This document shows positions 41,804-51,206 of a stretch of 64,000 nucleotides of DNA, in pieces (position 1 is the stretch's first letter; each line of letters begins with the position of its first letter). This DNA is from Leifsonia sp. NPDC080035 (GTDB lineage Bacteria > Actinomycetota > Actinomycetes > Actinomycetales > Microbacteriaceae): positions 2,108,001 through 2,172,000 of the forward strand of contig NZ_CP157390.1 in assembly GCF_040050925.1 (NCBI RefSeq), in the 5' to 3' direction. The notes under the pieces were generated by a model. It worked only from the letters and a program-made list of their open reading frames with translations. It had not been told where the DNA came from and searched no databases. The translations under genes were made by a program, and so were the position numbers.

Positions 41804-43171
41804 ATGGACAGCATCGAACGTGACGTGGTCATCGTCGGCGCTGGAGCGTCCGGCCTCACCGCCGCGACGGAGCTGAAGAAGGCCGGACTGAGCGTCGCCG
41901 TGCTCGAGGCGCGCGACCGCGTCGGCGGCCGGCTGTGGACGGACGACGTCGACGGCGCCACCCTGGAGATCGGCGGCCAGTGGGTCTCGCCTGACCAGGA
42001 CGCGCTGATCGACACCCTCGCCGATCTGGGCCTCGAGACCTATTCGCGCTACCGCGACGGCATCAACATCTACCTCGGTGAGAACGGCGAGCGCCGCACC
42101 TTCGAGGGCGACATCTTCCCGGTCGCCCCCTCCACCGAGAAGGTGATGGTCGACCTCATCGAGCGCCTGGACGCGCTGGTCGCCGAGATCGACCCCGACC
42201 GTCCGTGGGCGCACCCGCGCGCCAAGGAACTGGACGAGATCTCGTTCCGCCGCTGGCTCGAGACGCAGACCGACGACGAGGAGGCCCGGCGCAACATCGG
42301 CATGTTCATCGCCGGCGCCATGCTCACCAAGCCCGCCCACGCGTTCTCCGCGCTGCAGGCGCTGCTCATGGCCGCCAGCGCCGGCAGCTTCTCGAACCTC
42401 GTCGACGCCGACTTCATCCTGGACAAGCGCGTCAAGGGCGGACTTCAGCAGGTGCCGCTGCTGCTCGCCCAGCGCCTCGGCGACGACGTGCACCTGAACG
42501 CCCCCGTCCGCACCCTGCGCTGGGACGAGACCGGCGTGACCGCGATCGCGGACGGTGTGCAGGTGCGCGCCCGGTTCGCGATCCTCGCTGTGCCGCCGGT
42601 GCTCATCAGCCGCATCTCCTACGAGCCGCCGCTCCCGCGCCGCCAGCAGCAGCTGCACCAGCACCTCTCGATGGGCTTCGTCATCAAGGTGCACGCCGTC
42701 TACGAGACCCCGTTCTGGCGCGACCTCGGCTACAGCGGCACCGCGTTCAGCCCGTACGAGCTGGTGCACGAGGCCTACGACAACAGCTACCACGGCGACC
42801 CGCGCGGCACCCTGGTCGGCTTCGTCTCCGACGAGGCGGCCGACGAGGTGTTCCGGCTGACGCGCCAGGAGCGCAAGGCGCGCATCCTCTCCTCGCTCGC
42901 CCACTACTACGGCGAGCAGGCGCTGAACCCGGTCGTGTACTACGAGAGCGACTGGGGGAGCGAGGAGTGGACGCGCGGCGCATACGCCGCGAGCTTCGAC
43001 ATGGGCGGCCTCGCGCGCTACGGCGCCGACCTGCGCACGCCGGTCGGGTCCATCCACTTCTCCTGCAGCGACATGGCGGGCAAGGGCTACCAGCACGTCG
43101 ACGGCGCGATCCGCGTCGGGCGCGAGACGGCGGCCGCGATCGTTTCCGCCGCCGTGCCGGCGGGCAGCTAG
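41804..43171 (+). CDS. puo: Putrescine oxidase (flavin amine oxidase)
   Basis: This 455-aa flavoprotein should oxidise putrescine to 4-aminobutanal with H2O2 release. It has the FAD Rossmann motif VVIVGAGASGLTAA, the second dinucleotide motif ARDRVGGR and the C-terminal FAD segment HVDGAIRVGRETA. HFSCSD near the C-terminus aligns with the flavin-contacting region of known putrescine oxidases. ATG at 41804 is preferred (GGAGGAG 9 bases upstream) over one at 41786. H2O2 made here would be handled by katA. The gab genes at 46-49 kb can carry the product onward through GABA. Confidence 0.87.
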   Translation: MDSIERDVVIVGAGASGLTAATELKKAGLSVAVLEARDRVGGRLWTDDVDGATLEIGGQWVSPDQDALIDTLADLGLETYSRYRDGINIYLGENGERRTFEGDIFPVAPSTEKVMVDLIERLDALVAEIDPDRPWAHPRAKELDEISFRRWLETQTDDEEARRNIGMFIAGAMLTKPAHAFSALQALLMAASAGSFSNLVDADFILDKRVKGGLQQVPLLLAQRLGDDVHLNAPVRTLRWDETGVTAIADGVQVRARFAILAVPPVLISRISYEPPLPRRQQQLHQHLSMGFVIKVHAVYETPFWRDLGYSGTAFSPYELVHEAYDNSYHGDPRGTLVGFVSDEAADEVFRLTRQERKARILSSLAHYYGEQALNPVVYYESDWGSEEWTRGAYAASFDMGGLARYGADLRTPVGSIHFSCSDMAGKGYQHVDGAIRVGRETAAAIVSAAVPAGS

Positions 43172-43293
43172 CCCGCCCCTCGAGCTGCGCGCGGCCAGTC
43201 GTGGATGGCCGCGCGCACACCCTCGCCGGGACCCGGCCGCCGTCGTGGGCGGCCAGGTCCCGGCGAGGTCCTTTGCGCCCGTGCGGGCACTTA

Positions 43294-43358
43294 ACTGTCC
43301 CTGTTCGGTACGTTTCGGCCCTGCTCGGACAGGGGCATCCGTACCGAACGGGGACAGT
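43294..43358. terminator. Hairpin between convergent oxidase and epimerase genes
   Basis: Arms 43294-43312 and 43340-43358 form a 19-base stem with one G-U pair (ACTGTCCCTGTTCGGTACG on the left) and a 27-base loop. Likely bidirectional terminator. Confidence 0.65.
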
Positions 43359-43363
43359 CGCGC

Positions 43364-44278
43364 TCAGAGCGCGCGGATGGTCCAGCCGGCGCCGGCCGAG
43401 GCGCCGGGCTCGAGGATGACCAGGTCGGTGCCGGAGTTGAACGCGTCGGGCGGGCACGTCATCGGCTCGACCGCGAGACCGAGACGGTTCAGGGCCGGGA
43501 TGTCGCGATCCGCCGTGTGCACCTGCACCCACGGGCACGCGGTGTCCCACACCATCTCCACCCCCGTGCCCTCGGGTGCGCGCAGCGTGACGGTCGTCGT
43601 GCCGTCGTCGCCGCGGTGCAGGCCCGTGAAGGCGTGGTCGATGAAGGTGTCGGCGATGGCGCGCGGCGAGCGGAAGTCGAAGCCGCCGCCCGCGACCTCC
43701 TCCAGCGCGACCGGGATCAGCCGGTCCTCGGTGACCGTGAGCACGGAGTCGGCCGGCAGCGTGAGCGTCCAGTCGTCCACACGCCCCTCGCCCGCCACCA
43801 GGTAGGGATGAGGGCCGGTGCCCCACGGCGCGCGCGAGGTGCCGGCGTTGGTGGCGGTGACGGTGGTGTGCAGACCGGCCTCGTCGAGGCTGAACGCGAC
43901 GGCCACCTCCACGCGGTGCGGGTAGCCGTCCTGCGCCTGGATGGTCGCCACCAGGGTGACCGAGTCCGCCGCGCGGTCGACCGGCTCGAAGTCGAGCCAG
44001 GTCGCGAGACCGTGCAGGGCGTGACCGCGCGCCGGCTCCGTCAGCGGGAGCTGCTGCTCGACGCCGTCGAAGGTGTAGCGGCCGTCGACCACGCGGTTGG
44101 GCCAGGGCGCCAGCGTCGCGCCCCGGTAGGCCGGGCGGACCTCGTCGGCGTCGAAGGGGACGACGAGCGGGCGGCCGCGGTGCTCCAGCGTGCGCAGCGA
44201 TGCGCCGACGGAGGCGATGGTGGCGTGGTAGTCGCCGGCGGTGAGGCCGTAGTGCGTCCCCGAGATCGGAATACTCAT
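43364..44278 (-). CDS. Aldose 1-epimerase family protein
   Basis: This 304-aa galactose-mutarotase-fold protein has ATLAPWPNRVVDGRYTF, the histidines of GHALHGL and TGPHPYL, and a glutamate near the C-terminus (GLAVEPMTCPPDAFNSG). These match the bacterial aldose 1-epimerase branch that interconverts sugar anomers. The second histidine and the glutamate are the catalytic residues. Start at 44278. It is convergent with putrescine oxidase and divergent from the small membrane-protein gene, and not part of a sugar operon here. Confidence 0.85.
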   Translation of the reverse strand: MSIPISGTHYGLTAGDYHATIASVGASLRTLEHRGRPLVVPFDADEVRPAYRGATLAPWPNRVVDGRYTFDGVEQQLPLTEPARGHALHGLATWLDFEPVDRAADSVTLVATIQAQDGYPHRVEVAVAFSLDEAGLHTTVTATNAGTSRAPWGTGPHPYLVAGEGRVDDWTLTLPADSVLTVTEDRLIPVALEEVAGGGFDFRSPRAIADTFIDHAFTGLHRGDDGTTTVTLRAPEGTGVEMVWDTACPWVQVHTADRDIPALNRLGLAVEPMTCPPDAFNSGTDLVILEPGASAGAGWTIRAL

Positions 44279-44397
44279 CCGCCCATTCTGGCCGTCCCGC
44301 ACGAGTCCGCACAAAGCCGACGCGCTGCATGGTGGCACGTCGGCGACTCTCCCGCAACCCCCGGTGCCGGCAGGCGGGGTGATGGTCTAATGGGCTC

Positions 44398-44685
44398 ATG
44401 CGTGCAGTCGCCTGGTGTCTTTTCGGTTTCTCGTTCGTCGTCGCCGCCGTCGCGTTCGGCGCGATGGCGACGCCGGCCGTCGACAGCGGGCTGGCCACGG
44501 TCGCCCTCGCCCACCACGACGGGCTGACCCGCAGGCAGATCGTCGACCTGGTGATCGCGGTCGTCTTCATCGTCATCGCCGCCGGAGCGGCGGCCACGCT
44601 GACGGCAGGCAAGCACCGGGACGAGGCGCAGCCGGAGCTCGAGCTGCAGCCGCTCGTTCAGCCGGCCGCGCGCAGCGCCGCGTAG
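44398..44685 (+). CDS. Small two-helix membrane protein, 95 aa
   Basis: The product has two predicted membrane helices (AWCLFGFSFVVAAVAFGA and IVDLVIAVVFIVIAAGAAAT), joined by a polar loop with LAHHDGLTRRQ, and an acidic C-terminal tail rich in glutamate and glutamine. I do not recognise a family. The ATG is preceded by GGGGTGATGG, a weak ribosome-binding site. Its last 28 bases overlap the 3' end of the convergent pucR gene. Confidence 0.6.
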   Translation: MRAVAWCLFGFSFVVAAVAFGAMATPAVDSGLATVALAHHDGLTRRQIVDLVIAVVFIVIAAGAAATLTAGKHRDEAQPELELQPLVQPAARSAA

Positions 44686-46112
44686 AGGTCGGCCCGCGCG
44701 GCGAACCCGCTGAGATCGCGACCGAGCAGGCGCTCGGCATCGGCGACGCGCGCGCGCAGCGTGTGCCGGTGCATGCCGAGTCGCCGCGCGGCGACGTCAT
44801 AGACCCCATCCGCGTCCAGCCAGGTGCGGAGCACCGCGGGGAGCCCGGGATCGGCGGCGACGAGCGGTGCGAGCGCGGTCGCCGCGACGGCCCGCGCATC
44901 CGGCGTCTGCAGCAGCGCGAGCATCCCGGCGGCGGCGACGTCGTCGAAGGCCGGGACGGGATGCTCGGCGCTCGCGCGCGACCGGGCGACCTCCGCCTGC
45001 GCGAGCGCGGCGGCGAGCCCGGTCAGCGTCGAGGGCGCCGAAACGCCGCCTCGGACGCCGAACCGGTTCGCGAGCTCGCGAGCGGTCGCGTCCGACGCGT
45101 CCAGGAGCACGAGGTCCTGGCCGTCCCTGGCGAAGAAGCCGGCGTCGTGGTTCTCCAGCCAGTCCGTGGCCGCGGCCAGTCCCGACCCCGCCAGCACGGC
45201 GACCCGCACAGGTGGGTCGGGGAGCGCGCCGAGCACCGGTTCGGCGACCGCGTCGGCGAGGTCGCGGTCGCCGGCGAGCAGCGCCCGCCAGACGGCGGTC
45301 CGCAGCCGGGCGCGTGCCGCGTCCGTCGCCCTGCTCTGCTCCAGCGCCAGGCCCGCGAGGGCCACGACCCCGGTGACGACCTGCTGGGCGGCCTGGTCGA
45401 GGCCCTCCGAGCCGACCGCGAGGACCCCGCGCAGCCGTCCGGCGGCGCCGAGCGTCTGCAGCGCGAACGGGCCGGCGTCGGTCTCGGCCGTGCCGGCGGC
45501 CCGCCGCCTGCTGCGCAGCAGCGGCTCTGCCGACGCGGTCAGCGCGGCCGCGGCGGCGCCGGCGACGGCGCCGGCGGGCGCCGCCCTGGCGAGCGATCCG
45601 TCCGCGCCGATCAGCGCGACGGGGCGCTCGATCTGGCGGGCGAGCTCCGCGAGCACCGCCCCGAGCGCGTCCGGTCGCAGCGCGGCGAGCGAGATCGCCC
45701 GGGAGGCGCGCAGCGCCCAGGTGTTCCTGGCGTACGCGTCGGCGGCCAGCCGGTCGGCGACGAAGCGGGCGACCGCGATGAACGGCGTGCGATACGGCAC
45801 CTCGAAAAGCGGCAGCCCGAGACGCGAGCACGCGGCCACGAGCTGCTCCGGTGTTCCCGATCGCACCACCTCCGTCCCGTAGCCGAGGCCCGCGATCCCG
45901 TGGCGTACGAGGCGACCCACGTAGTCCTCCACGTCGTCCGGGGTGCCTGTGATCAGCAGCACCTGCCCCGGCGAGAGGAACGGCGTCGGGTCCGGCAGCT
46001 CCGAGCTGTGCGCCCAGGAGAGCGGCGCATCCAGGTCGCCGACGCCGGGCGGCGTCAGCAGGCGCAGGCCGAGCTCGGGACGGGCGAGCAGCTGGGCGAG
46101 GGTGGCGGGCAT
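44658..46112 (-). CDS. PucR family transcriptional regulator
   Basis: This 484-aa regulator has an N-terminal PucR domain (VPYRTPFIAVARFVADRLAAD and the GTPDDVEDYVGRLVRHGIAGLGYG region), a central helical domain, and a C-terminal helix-turn-helix (HTH_30: VYDVAARRLGMHRHTLRARVADAERLLG in part). ATG at 46112 has GGAG 6 bases upstream and is preferred over 46124. It is divergent from gabT. PucR-type proteins activate GABA use in Corynebacterium, so control of gabTD here is a reasonable inference. The ligand is not shown by the sequence. Confidence 0.87.
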   Translation of the reverse strand: MPATLAQLLARPELGLRLLTPPGVGDLDAPLSWAHSSELPDPTPFLSPGQVLLITGTPDDVEDYVGRLVRHGIAGLGYGTEVVRSGTPEQLVAACSRLGLPLFEVPYRTPFIAVARFVADRLAADAYARNTWALRASRAISLAALRPDALGAVLAELARQIERPVALIGADGSLARAAPAGAVAGAAAAALTASAEPLLRSRRRAAGTAETDAGPFALQTLGAAGRLRGVLAVGSEGLDQAAQQVVTGVVALAGLALEQSRATDAARARLRTAVWRALLAGDRDLADAVAEPVLGALPDPPVRVAVLAGSGLAAATDWLENHDAGFFARDGQDLVLLDASDATARELANRFGVRGGVSAPSTLTGLAAALAQAEVARSRASAEHPVPAFDDVAAAGMLALLQTPDARAVAATALAPLVAADPGLPAVLRTWLDADGVYDVAARRLGMHRHTLRARVADAERLLGRDLSGFAARADLYAALRAAG

Positions 46113-46159
46113 CGACGACTCCATCTGCCAGGATGTCGATTCCTGACGCTCGAATTGTA

Positions 46160-46174
46160 CGCATCGTCCATGCG
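46160..46174. promoter_or_regulatory. Inverted repeat, candidate PucR site
   Basis: CGCAT and ATGCG lie 5 bases apart in the 93-base gap between the divergent pucR and gabT genes, about 32 bases before gabT. Confidence 0.4.
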
Positions 46175-46205
46175 AATGGTCGGCGACGCTCCTTACGATG
46201 CCGCC

Positions 46206-47567
46206 ATGACCATCCTCTCCACCGCCACCAGCACTCCCGTCGGCGGCCCCACGCTCCCGCAGGAGCGCCGGCTCGTCACCCCGATCCCCGGCCCCGAGTC
46301 GCGCAAGCGCGCCGAGCGCAAGGCCCAGGCCGTCGCCGCGGGCGTCGGCGCCACCATCCCGGTCTACACCGTCGCCGCGGGCGGCGGGGTGCTCGTCGAC
46401 GTCGACGGCAACTCGCTGATCGACTTCGGCTCCGGCATCGCCGTCACCGGCGTCGGCAACTCGGCCCCGCGCGTCGTCGACGCCGTCACGGCGCAGGTCG
46501 CCGCCTTCACGCACACCTGTTTCACCGTCGCCCCGTACGACTCGTACGTGGATGTGGCCGAGGCGCTCAACCGGCTCACCCCCGGGGACCACGCCAAGCG
46601 CAGCGCGCTGTTCAACTCGGGCGCCGAGGCGGTCGAGAACGCGGTCAAGATCGCCAGGCACTACACCGGCAAGCAGGCCGTCGTCGCGTTCGACCACGCC
46701 TACCACGGCCGCACCAACCTCACGATGGGCCTCACCGCCAAGAACCAGCCGTACAAGAACGGCTTCGGCCCGTTCGCACCGGAGATCTACCGCGCCCCGC
46801 TCAGCTACCCGCTGCGCGACGGCGGCCTGAGCGGCGCCGAGGCGGCCAAGCGCTCGATCAGCATGATCGAGAAGCAGATCGGTGCGAGCAACCTCGCCGC
46901 GATCATCATCGAGCCGATCCAGGGCGAGGGCGGCTTCATCGTCCCCGCCGACGGCTTCCTCCCGGCGCTGCAGGAGTGGGCGAACGCGAACGGCGTCGTC
47001 TTCATCGCCGACGAGGTGCAGACGGGCTTCGCCCGCACCGGCACCATGTTCGCCTCCGAGCAGTTCGGCATCGTGCCCGACCTGATCGTCACGGCCAAGG
47101 GCATCGCGGGCGGCCTGCCGCTCTCCGCGGTCACGGGCCGCGCCGAGATCATGGACGCCCCACAGGTGGGCGGCCTCGGCGGCACCTACGGCGGCAACCC
47201 GCTCGCCTGCGTCGCCGCACTCGCCGCGATCGAGACGTACGAGCAGGAGGACCTGGCGGCCCGCGCCCGCGAGATCGGCAGCATCCTGTTCGAGAAGCTC
47301 GGCGCCCTGCGCGACGCCGACCCGCGCGTCGCAGAGGTGCGAGGCCGCGGCGCGATGGTCGCCATCGAGCTCGTCGACCCGGAGACCGGGGAGCCGGACG
47401 CCGCCCTCACCGCCGCCGTCGCCGCCGCCGCGCACGCGGCCGGCGTCGTGCTGCTCACCTGCGGCACCTACGGCAACGTCATCCGTTTCCTCCCGCCGCT
47501 GAGCATCCCCGACCACCTCCTCATCGAGGGGCTGGACGTCGTCGCGGAGGCGGTGGCCAACGCATGA
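46206..47567 (+). CDS. gabT: 4-aminobutyrate transaminase
   Basis: This 453-aa class-III aminotransferase moves the amino group from GABA to 2-oxoglutarate, giving succinate semialdehyde. It has SGAEAVENAVKIAR, HAYHGRTNL, the aspartate in FIADEVQTGFARTG and the PLP-binding lysine K298 in TAKGIAGGLPLSAV. The ATG lies shortly after the PucR-side operator, and the stop overlaps the next start as ATGA, so the two enzymes are made together. Confidence 0.93.
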   Translation: MTILSTATSTPVGGPTLPQERRLVTPIPGPESRKRAERKAQAVAAGVGATIPVYTVAAGGGVLVDVDGNSLIDFGSGIAVTGVGNSAPRVVDAVTAQVAAFTHTCFTVAPYDSYVDVAEALNRLTPGDHAKRSALFNSGAEAVENAVKIARHYTGKQAVVAFDHAYHGRTNLTMGLTAKNQPYKNGFGPFAPEIYRAPLSYPLRDGGLSGAEAAKRSISMIEKQIGASNLAAIIIEPIQGEGGFIVPADGFLPALQEWANANGVVFIADEVQTGFARTGTMFASEQFGIVPDLIVTAKGIAGGLPLSAVTGRAEIMDAPQVGGLGGTYGGNPLACVAALAAIETYEQEDLAARAREIGSILFEKLGALRDADPRVAEVRGRGAMVAIELVDPETGEPDAALTAAVAAAAHAAGVVLLTCGTYGNVIRFLPPLSIPDHLLIEGLDVVAEAVANA

Positions 47568-49054
47568 GCGCCGTCGACACCGTGACCACGACCGAGCTGA
47601 GCGCACGCGAGGCCGACCTGCTCTCCCGCGTCCCCGACGGGCTGTTCATCGGCGGACGCTGGGAGGCCGGCACCCGCGAGCAGATCCAGGTGCAGGACCC
47701 GGCGACCGGCCGCGTCATCAAGAGGATCGCCAACGCGACACCCGAGGACGGCATCCGCGCGCTCGACGCGGCGGTCGCCGCCCAGGACGCCTGGGCCGCC
47801 ACCCCGCCGCGCACCCGCGCCGAGATCCTCCGCCGCGCCTTCGACCTGCTGCAGGAGCGCCGCGACGACTTCGCGCTGCTGATGACCCTCGAGATGGGCA
47901 AGCCGCTGGCCGAGGCCAACGGCGAGGTCACCTATGGCGGCGAGTTCCTGCGTTGGTTCTCGGAGGAGGCCGTGCGGATCTCCGGTCGCTACGGGTCCAA
48001 CCCCGAGGGCACCGGCACCATGGTCGTCTCGCAGCGTCCCGTCGGCCCGAGCTTCTTCATCACGCCGTGGAACTTCCCGCTGGCGATGGCGACCCGCAAG
48101 ATCGCCCCGGCGCTCGCCGCCGGCTGCACCGTCGTGGTGAAGCCCGCAGAGCTCACCCCGCTGACGACGCTGCTGTTCGCTCAGCTGCTCGCCGACGCCG
48201 GCCTGCCGGACGGCGTCGTCAACGTCGTGCAGACGAACACGTCGGGAGCGGTGTCCGCGCCGATCATCGCCGACCCGCGCCTGCGCAAGCTCTCGTTCAC
48301 CGGCTCCACCCCGGTCGGCCGCACGCTGCTCGCCCAGGCGGGCCAGAACGTGCTGCGCACCTCGATGGAGCTCGGCGGCAACGCCCCGTTCGTCGTCTTC
48401 GGAGACGCCGACCTGGACAAGGCGGTCGAGGGCGCGATGCTCGCGAAGTTCCGCAACATCGGCCAGGCCTGCACCGCCGCCAACCGGTTCATCGTGCACG
48501 AGTCCGTCGCTGACGAGTTCGCGCGCCGGGTCACCGAGAAGGTCGACGCGATGCGCATCGGCCGGGGCACCGAGGAGGGCGTGACCATCGGCCCGCTGAT
48601 CGACGACCGCGCGGTCGCCTCCATGACCGCGCTCGTCGAGGACGCGGTCTCCCGCGGCGCGCGGGTCCTCACCGGCGGCACCGCCCCGGAGGGCGCCGGC
48701 TCGTTCTTCGAGCCGACCGTCCTCACGGACATCCAGCCGGGCAGCGAGATCCTCCGCGAGGAGATCTTCGGCCCGATCCTGGCGATCACGACGTTCTCGA
48801 CCGAGGACGAGGCCGTGGCGCGCGCCAACGAGACCGAGTACGGACTCGTCGGCTACGTGTTCACGCAGGACCTGGCCCGCGGTCAGCGGATGATCGAGAA
48901 CATCGACACCGGGATGATGGGCCTCAACACGGGTCTCGTGTCCAACGCGGCCGCGCCGTTCGGCGGCGTGAAGCAGTCCGGCCTCGGCCGCGAGGGCGGC
49001 GCGGAGGGCATCCACGAGTACCTGGACACCAAGTACACGCTCATCCCGAACTGA
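47564..49054 (+). CDS. gabD: Succinate-semialdehyde dehydrogenase (NAD(P)+), GabD-like
   Basis: This 496-aa aldehyde dehydrogenase has the PWNFPLAMATRKIAPALAAG segment, the glutamate in MELGGNAPF and catalytic C303 in GQACTAANRF. It likely oxidises succinate semialdehyde to succinate, completing GABA entry to the TCA cycle; it might also take 4-aminobutanal from putrescine oxidase. It is translationally coupled to gabT (ATGA overlap). Confidence 0.9.
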   Translation: MSAVDTVTTTELSAREADLLSRVPDGLFIGGRWEAGTREQIQVQDPATGRVIKRIANATPEDGIRALDAAVAAQDAWAATPPRTRAEILRRAFDLLQERRDDFALLMTLEMGKPLAEANGEVTYGGEFLRWFSEEAVRISGRYGSNPEGTGTMVVSQRPVGPSFFITPWNFPLAMATRKIAPALAAGCTVVVKPAELTPLTTLLFAQLLADAGLPDGVVNVVQTNTSGAVSAPIIADPRLRKLSFTGSTPVGRTLLAQAGQNVLRTSMELGGNAPFVVFGDADLDKAVEGAMLAKFRNIGQACTAANRFIVHESVADEFARRVTEKVDAMRIGRGTEEGVTIGPLIDDRAVASMTALVEDAVSRGARVLTGGTAPEGAGSFFEPTVLTDIQPGSEILREEIFGPILAITTFSTEDEAVARANETEYGLVGYVFTQDLARGQRMIENIDTGMMGLNTGLVSNAAAPFGGVKQSGLGREGGAEGIHEYLDTKYTLIPN

Positions 49055-49065
49055 GGAAGAACGAC

Positions 49066-49929
49066 ATGACGACGTCGACACCGCGCATCCTGGTCGGCTA
49101 CACCGCGACCCCGGCGGGCGAGGACGCCCTCGCCGCCGGCTCCGCGCTGGCCGCGTCGATCGGCGCGGTGCTCGACGTCGTCCTGGTGCTGCCGGAGACC
49201 TCCCGGCGCGGCAATGTACCGAACGACCCGGCCTACGACGCCCTCCTGCGCGACACCGCAGAGGGCTGGCTGGCCGACGCGCGCACCCGCGTCCCGTCGT
49301 CGGTCGCCTTCAGCGGGCGGGTCGCCTACGGCGACTCGCTCGCGGAGGGTCTGCTGGCCGCCGCGCAGGAGTCCGGCGCCTCGCTCCTCGTCGTGGGAGC
49401 GGCCCGCGGCGGCCTGCTCGGTCGCTTCACCGTCGGGTCGGTCGCCGGCGCGGTGCTGCACGCCGCGTCCGTGCCCGTGCTGCTGGCGCCGGAGGGATGG
49501 CGGGAGCGGGCCACGGAGCTCACCCGCGTCACGTGCATGGTCGGCACCAGGGCAGGCGCGGCCGACGTCCTCGCGACGGGCGAGCGCCTCTCGGCGGCGG
49601 CCGGTGTCCCGCTGCGCCTCGTCTCCCTGCTCGCGCTCGACCTTCCCGGCGACTTCCAGGGCGGACGCGAGCGCGTCGGCGAGCACCACGCCGCCAGCGT
49701 GCTGGAGGAGGCGAGCGCGGCGACCGGCGTCGTGGCGAGCGCCGTCGTCGCGAAGGGCGACAGCATCCAGGACGCCGTCGCCCGTCTCGAGTGGCTCACC
49801 GGAGAGGTCGTGCTCGTCGGCTCCAGCCGGCTGGCCCAGCCGAACCGGCTCTTCCTCGGCAGCACCGCGGCCGCCATGCTGCGTGAGCTGCCGGTGCCGA
49901 TGATCGTGGTCCCGCGCGGCCTCGCCTGA
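49066..49929 (+). CDS. Universal stress protein, tandem UspA domains
   Basis: This 287-aa protein has two UspA domains. The first keeps the nucleotide-binding pattern G-x2-G-x9-G-S (GLLGRFTVGSVAGAVL), while the second is degenerate (SSRLAQPNRLFLGSTAAAML). It follows the gabD gene by 11 bases and is probably in the same operon. ATP binding of the first domain is likely; the cellular role is general stress tolerance, unproven here. Confidence 0.85.
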   Translation: MTTSTPRILVGYTATPAGEDALAAGSALAASIGAVLDVVLVLPETSRRGNVPNDPAYDALLRDTAEGWLADARTRVPSSVAFSGRVAYGDSLAEGLLAAAQESGASLLVVGAARGGLLGRFTVGSVAGAVLHAASVPVLLAPEGWRERATELTRVTCMVGTRAGAADVLATGERLSAAAGVPLRLVSLLALDLPGDFQGGRERVGEHHAASVLEEASAATGVVASAVVAKGDSIQDAVARLEWLTGEVVLVGSSRLAQPNRLFLGSTAAAMLRELPVPMIVVPRGLA

Positions 49930-49957
49930 CACCCGGTTTCCGGCCGTCGGTCGTCGC

Positions 49958-50728
49958 TCAGCGGCCGCGGACGGCCAGCCGCGCCGACTTCGCCGTGGCG
50001 AGGTAGTCCAGCAGCAGCGGCGCGGGATCCCGTCCGGCTGCGACTCCCGAACGCGCGGACGCCGCGGCTCTGCCGACCGCCTCGCGCTGCGCGGAACCGA
50101 TCGGGCCGAGTGCGCCCAGGAACCGGGCGGCGTCCGTGTCGATGCTCGGCATGGCGGACGCATCCCTGCCGGGGACGCCGCCGCCGACGACGGCCGCGAG
50201 CCGGCGGCTGGCGCTGCGGATCCCGCGGTCGACCCTCCCGGTCAGCGCGGCCGTATCCTTCGCGCACGAGCGGTACGCGCCGACCAGGCCGAACAGCCGC
50301 TTGGTCTCCGCCTGCAGCTGGCCCGTTGTCGAGTGCGGGGTGCCCGTGCCGCGCGGGGCCGCACCGGGTGGGAGGGTGGCGAGCAGCAGCGCCCCCGCGA
50401 GGTCGCCGATGCTGTCGCGCACGTCCTTCAGCTTCGGCTGGAGCAGGTAGCCACCGTCGGCCGCCTCGTCGTGGATGCGCTGGGCCGCCTCGCGCAGCGC
50501 CGCCGCCCTGGCGTGAGCACGGTCGAAGCCCCGGTGGGCGTCCACGGCAGCGCGGTACTGCGCGGTCGCGAGCCTGCGCGCCAGCTGGTAGTCCGCATCC
50601 GCGTTGTCGTGGACGACGGTCTGCACGAGGGAGGCAGCCAGCACCACGGCCGCGACGCCTCCCACGCCGAGTGCGCCCCACATCCCCGTGCGGATCCCGC
50701 GCCTGCGCGCGGGCGTGCTCGCGGTCAT
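49958..50728 (-). CDS. Hypothetical single-pass membrane protein, 256 aa
   Basis: I do not recognise it. One N-terminal helix (VGGVAAVVLAASLVQTVV) follows a basic tail (RRRGIRTG), and the rest is predicted extracytoplasmic and helical with alternating charged and alanine residues (YQLARRLATAQYRAAVDAH in part). It may be a secreted/membrane-anchored coiled-coil protein. Convergent with the stress-protein gene. Confidence 0.6.
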   Translation of the reverse strand: MTASTPARRRGIRTGMWGALGVGGVAAVVLAASLVQTVVHDNADADYQLARRLATAQYRAAVDAHRGFDRAHARAAALREAAQRIHDEAADGGYLLQPKLKDVRDSIGDLAGALLLATLPPGAAPRGTGTPHSTTGQLQAETKRLFGLVGAYRSCAKDTAALTGRVDRGIRSASRRLAAVVGGGVPGRDASAMPSIDTDAARFLGALGPIGSAQREAVGRAAASARSGVAAGRDPAPLLLDYLATAKSARLAVRGR

Positions 50729-50819
50729 GCGCCGCCCCCTGTCGTCCTCAAGCTCATGACCTCAAGCCAAACGCAGGCGGCCGGGCGGCCGCATCCGTCT
50801 ACAGGGTGATCCTGCGCCG

Positions 50820-51206
50820 CTAGGCGGAAAGGTCGGCGACGACGAGCTGGTGGGCCCGCTGGTACGAGACGCCGAGGATGGTGCCGATGTCGCGCACCGT
50901 CAGGCCCGCGTTCGCGAGATCGTGTGCGGCGCGGCGCGAGAAGTAGGCGGCTCGGCTGTTCAGGACGGCGGCCTCCTCTCGGTACTTGACCGCGAGTTCG
51001 TGCGCTTCCTCCGCCGCGGCGGGCAAGACCGGTCGGAGCTCGATCTCGATCCGATCCTTGGGCTCGCCGGTGACGAAGGCGATGGCCTCCTTGATCTGAT
51101 CGGCCTGGTCGAGACGGGCGACCTGGCTGATCGCGCCCGGTGCTCCCTCGGCCTGGAGCACCCACCACTTGGCGGTGCGCTCGGCGGTCACCCGGTATGT
51201 CGTCAT
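50820..51206 (-). CDS. HicB-like antitoxin with helix-turn-helix
   Basis: This 128-aa protein has an N-terminal HicB-like beta-alpha-beta half (TYRVTAERTAKWWVLQAE in part, GAISQVARLDQADQIKEAIAFV) and a C-terminal helix-turn-helix (GLTVRDIGTILGVSYQRAHQLV). It should neutralise the HicA-like toxin encoded just upstream and bind the operator before the pair. The stop of the toxin and this start overlap as TGATG, so they are translationally coupled. The partner order (toxin first) is the common one for hicAB. Confidence 0.82.
   Translation of the reverse strand: MTTYRVTAERTAKWWVLQAEGAPGAISQVARLDQADQIKEAIAFVTGEPKDRIEIELRPVLPAAAEEAHELAVKYREEAAVLNSRAAYFSRRAAHDLANAGLTVRDIGTILGVSYQRAHQLVVADLSA

Noticed and set aside
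44658..47606. One very long minus-strand frame of 982 codons
   Set aside because: Only the part after the ATG at 46112 (PucR) is protein-like; the upstream part is antisense to gabT and has no domain.
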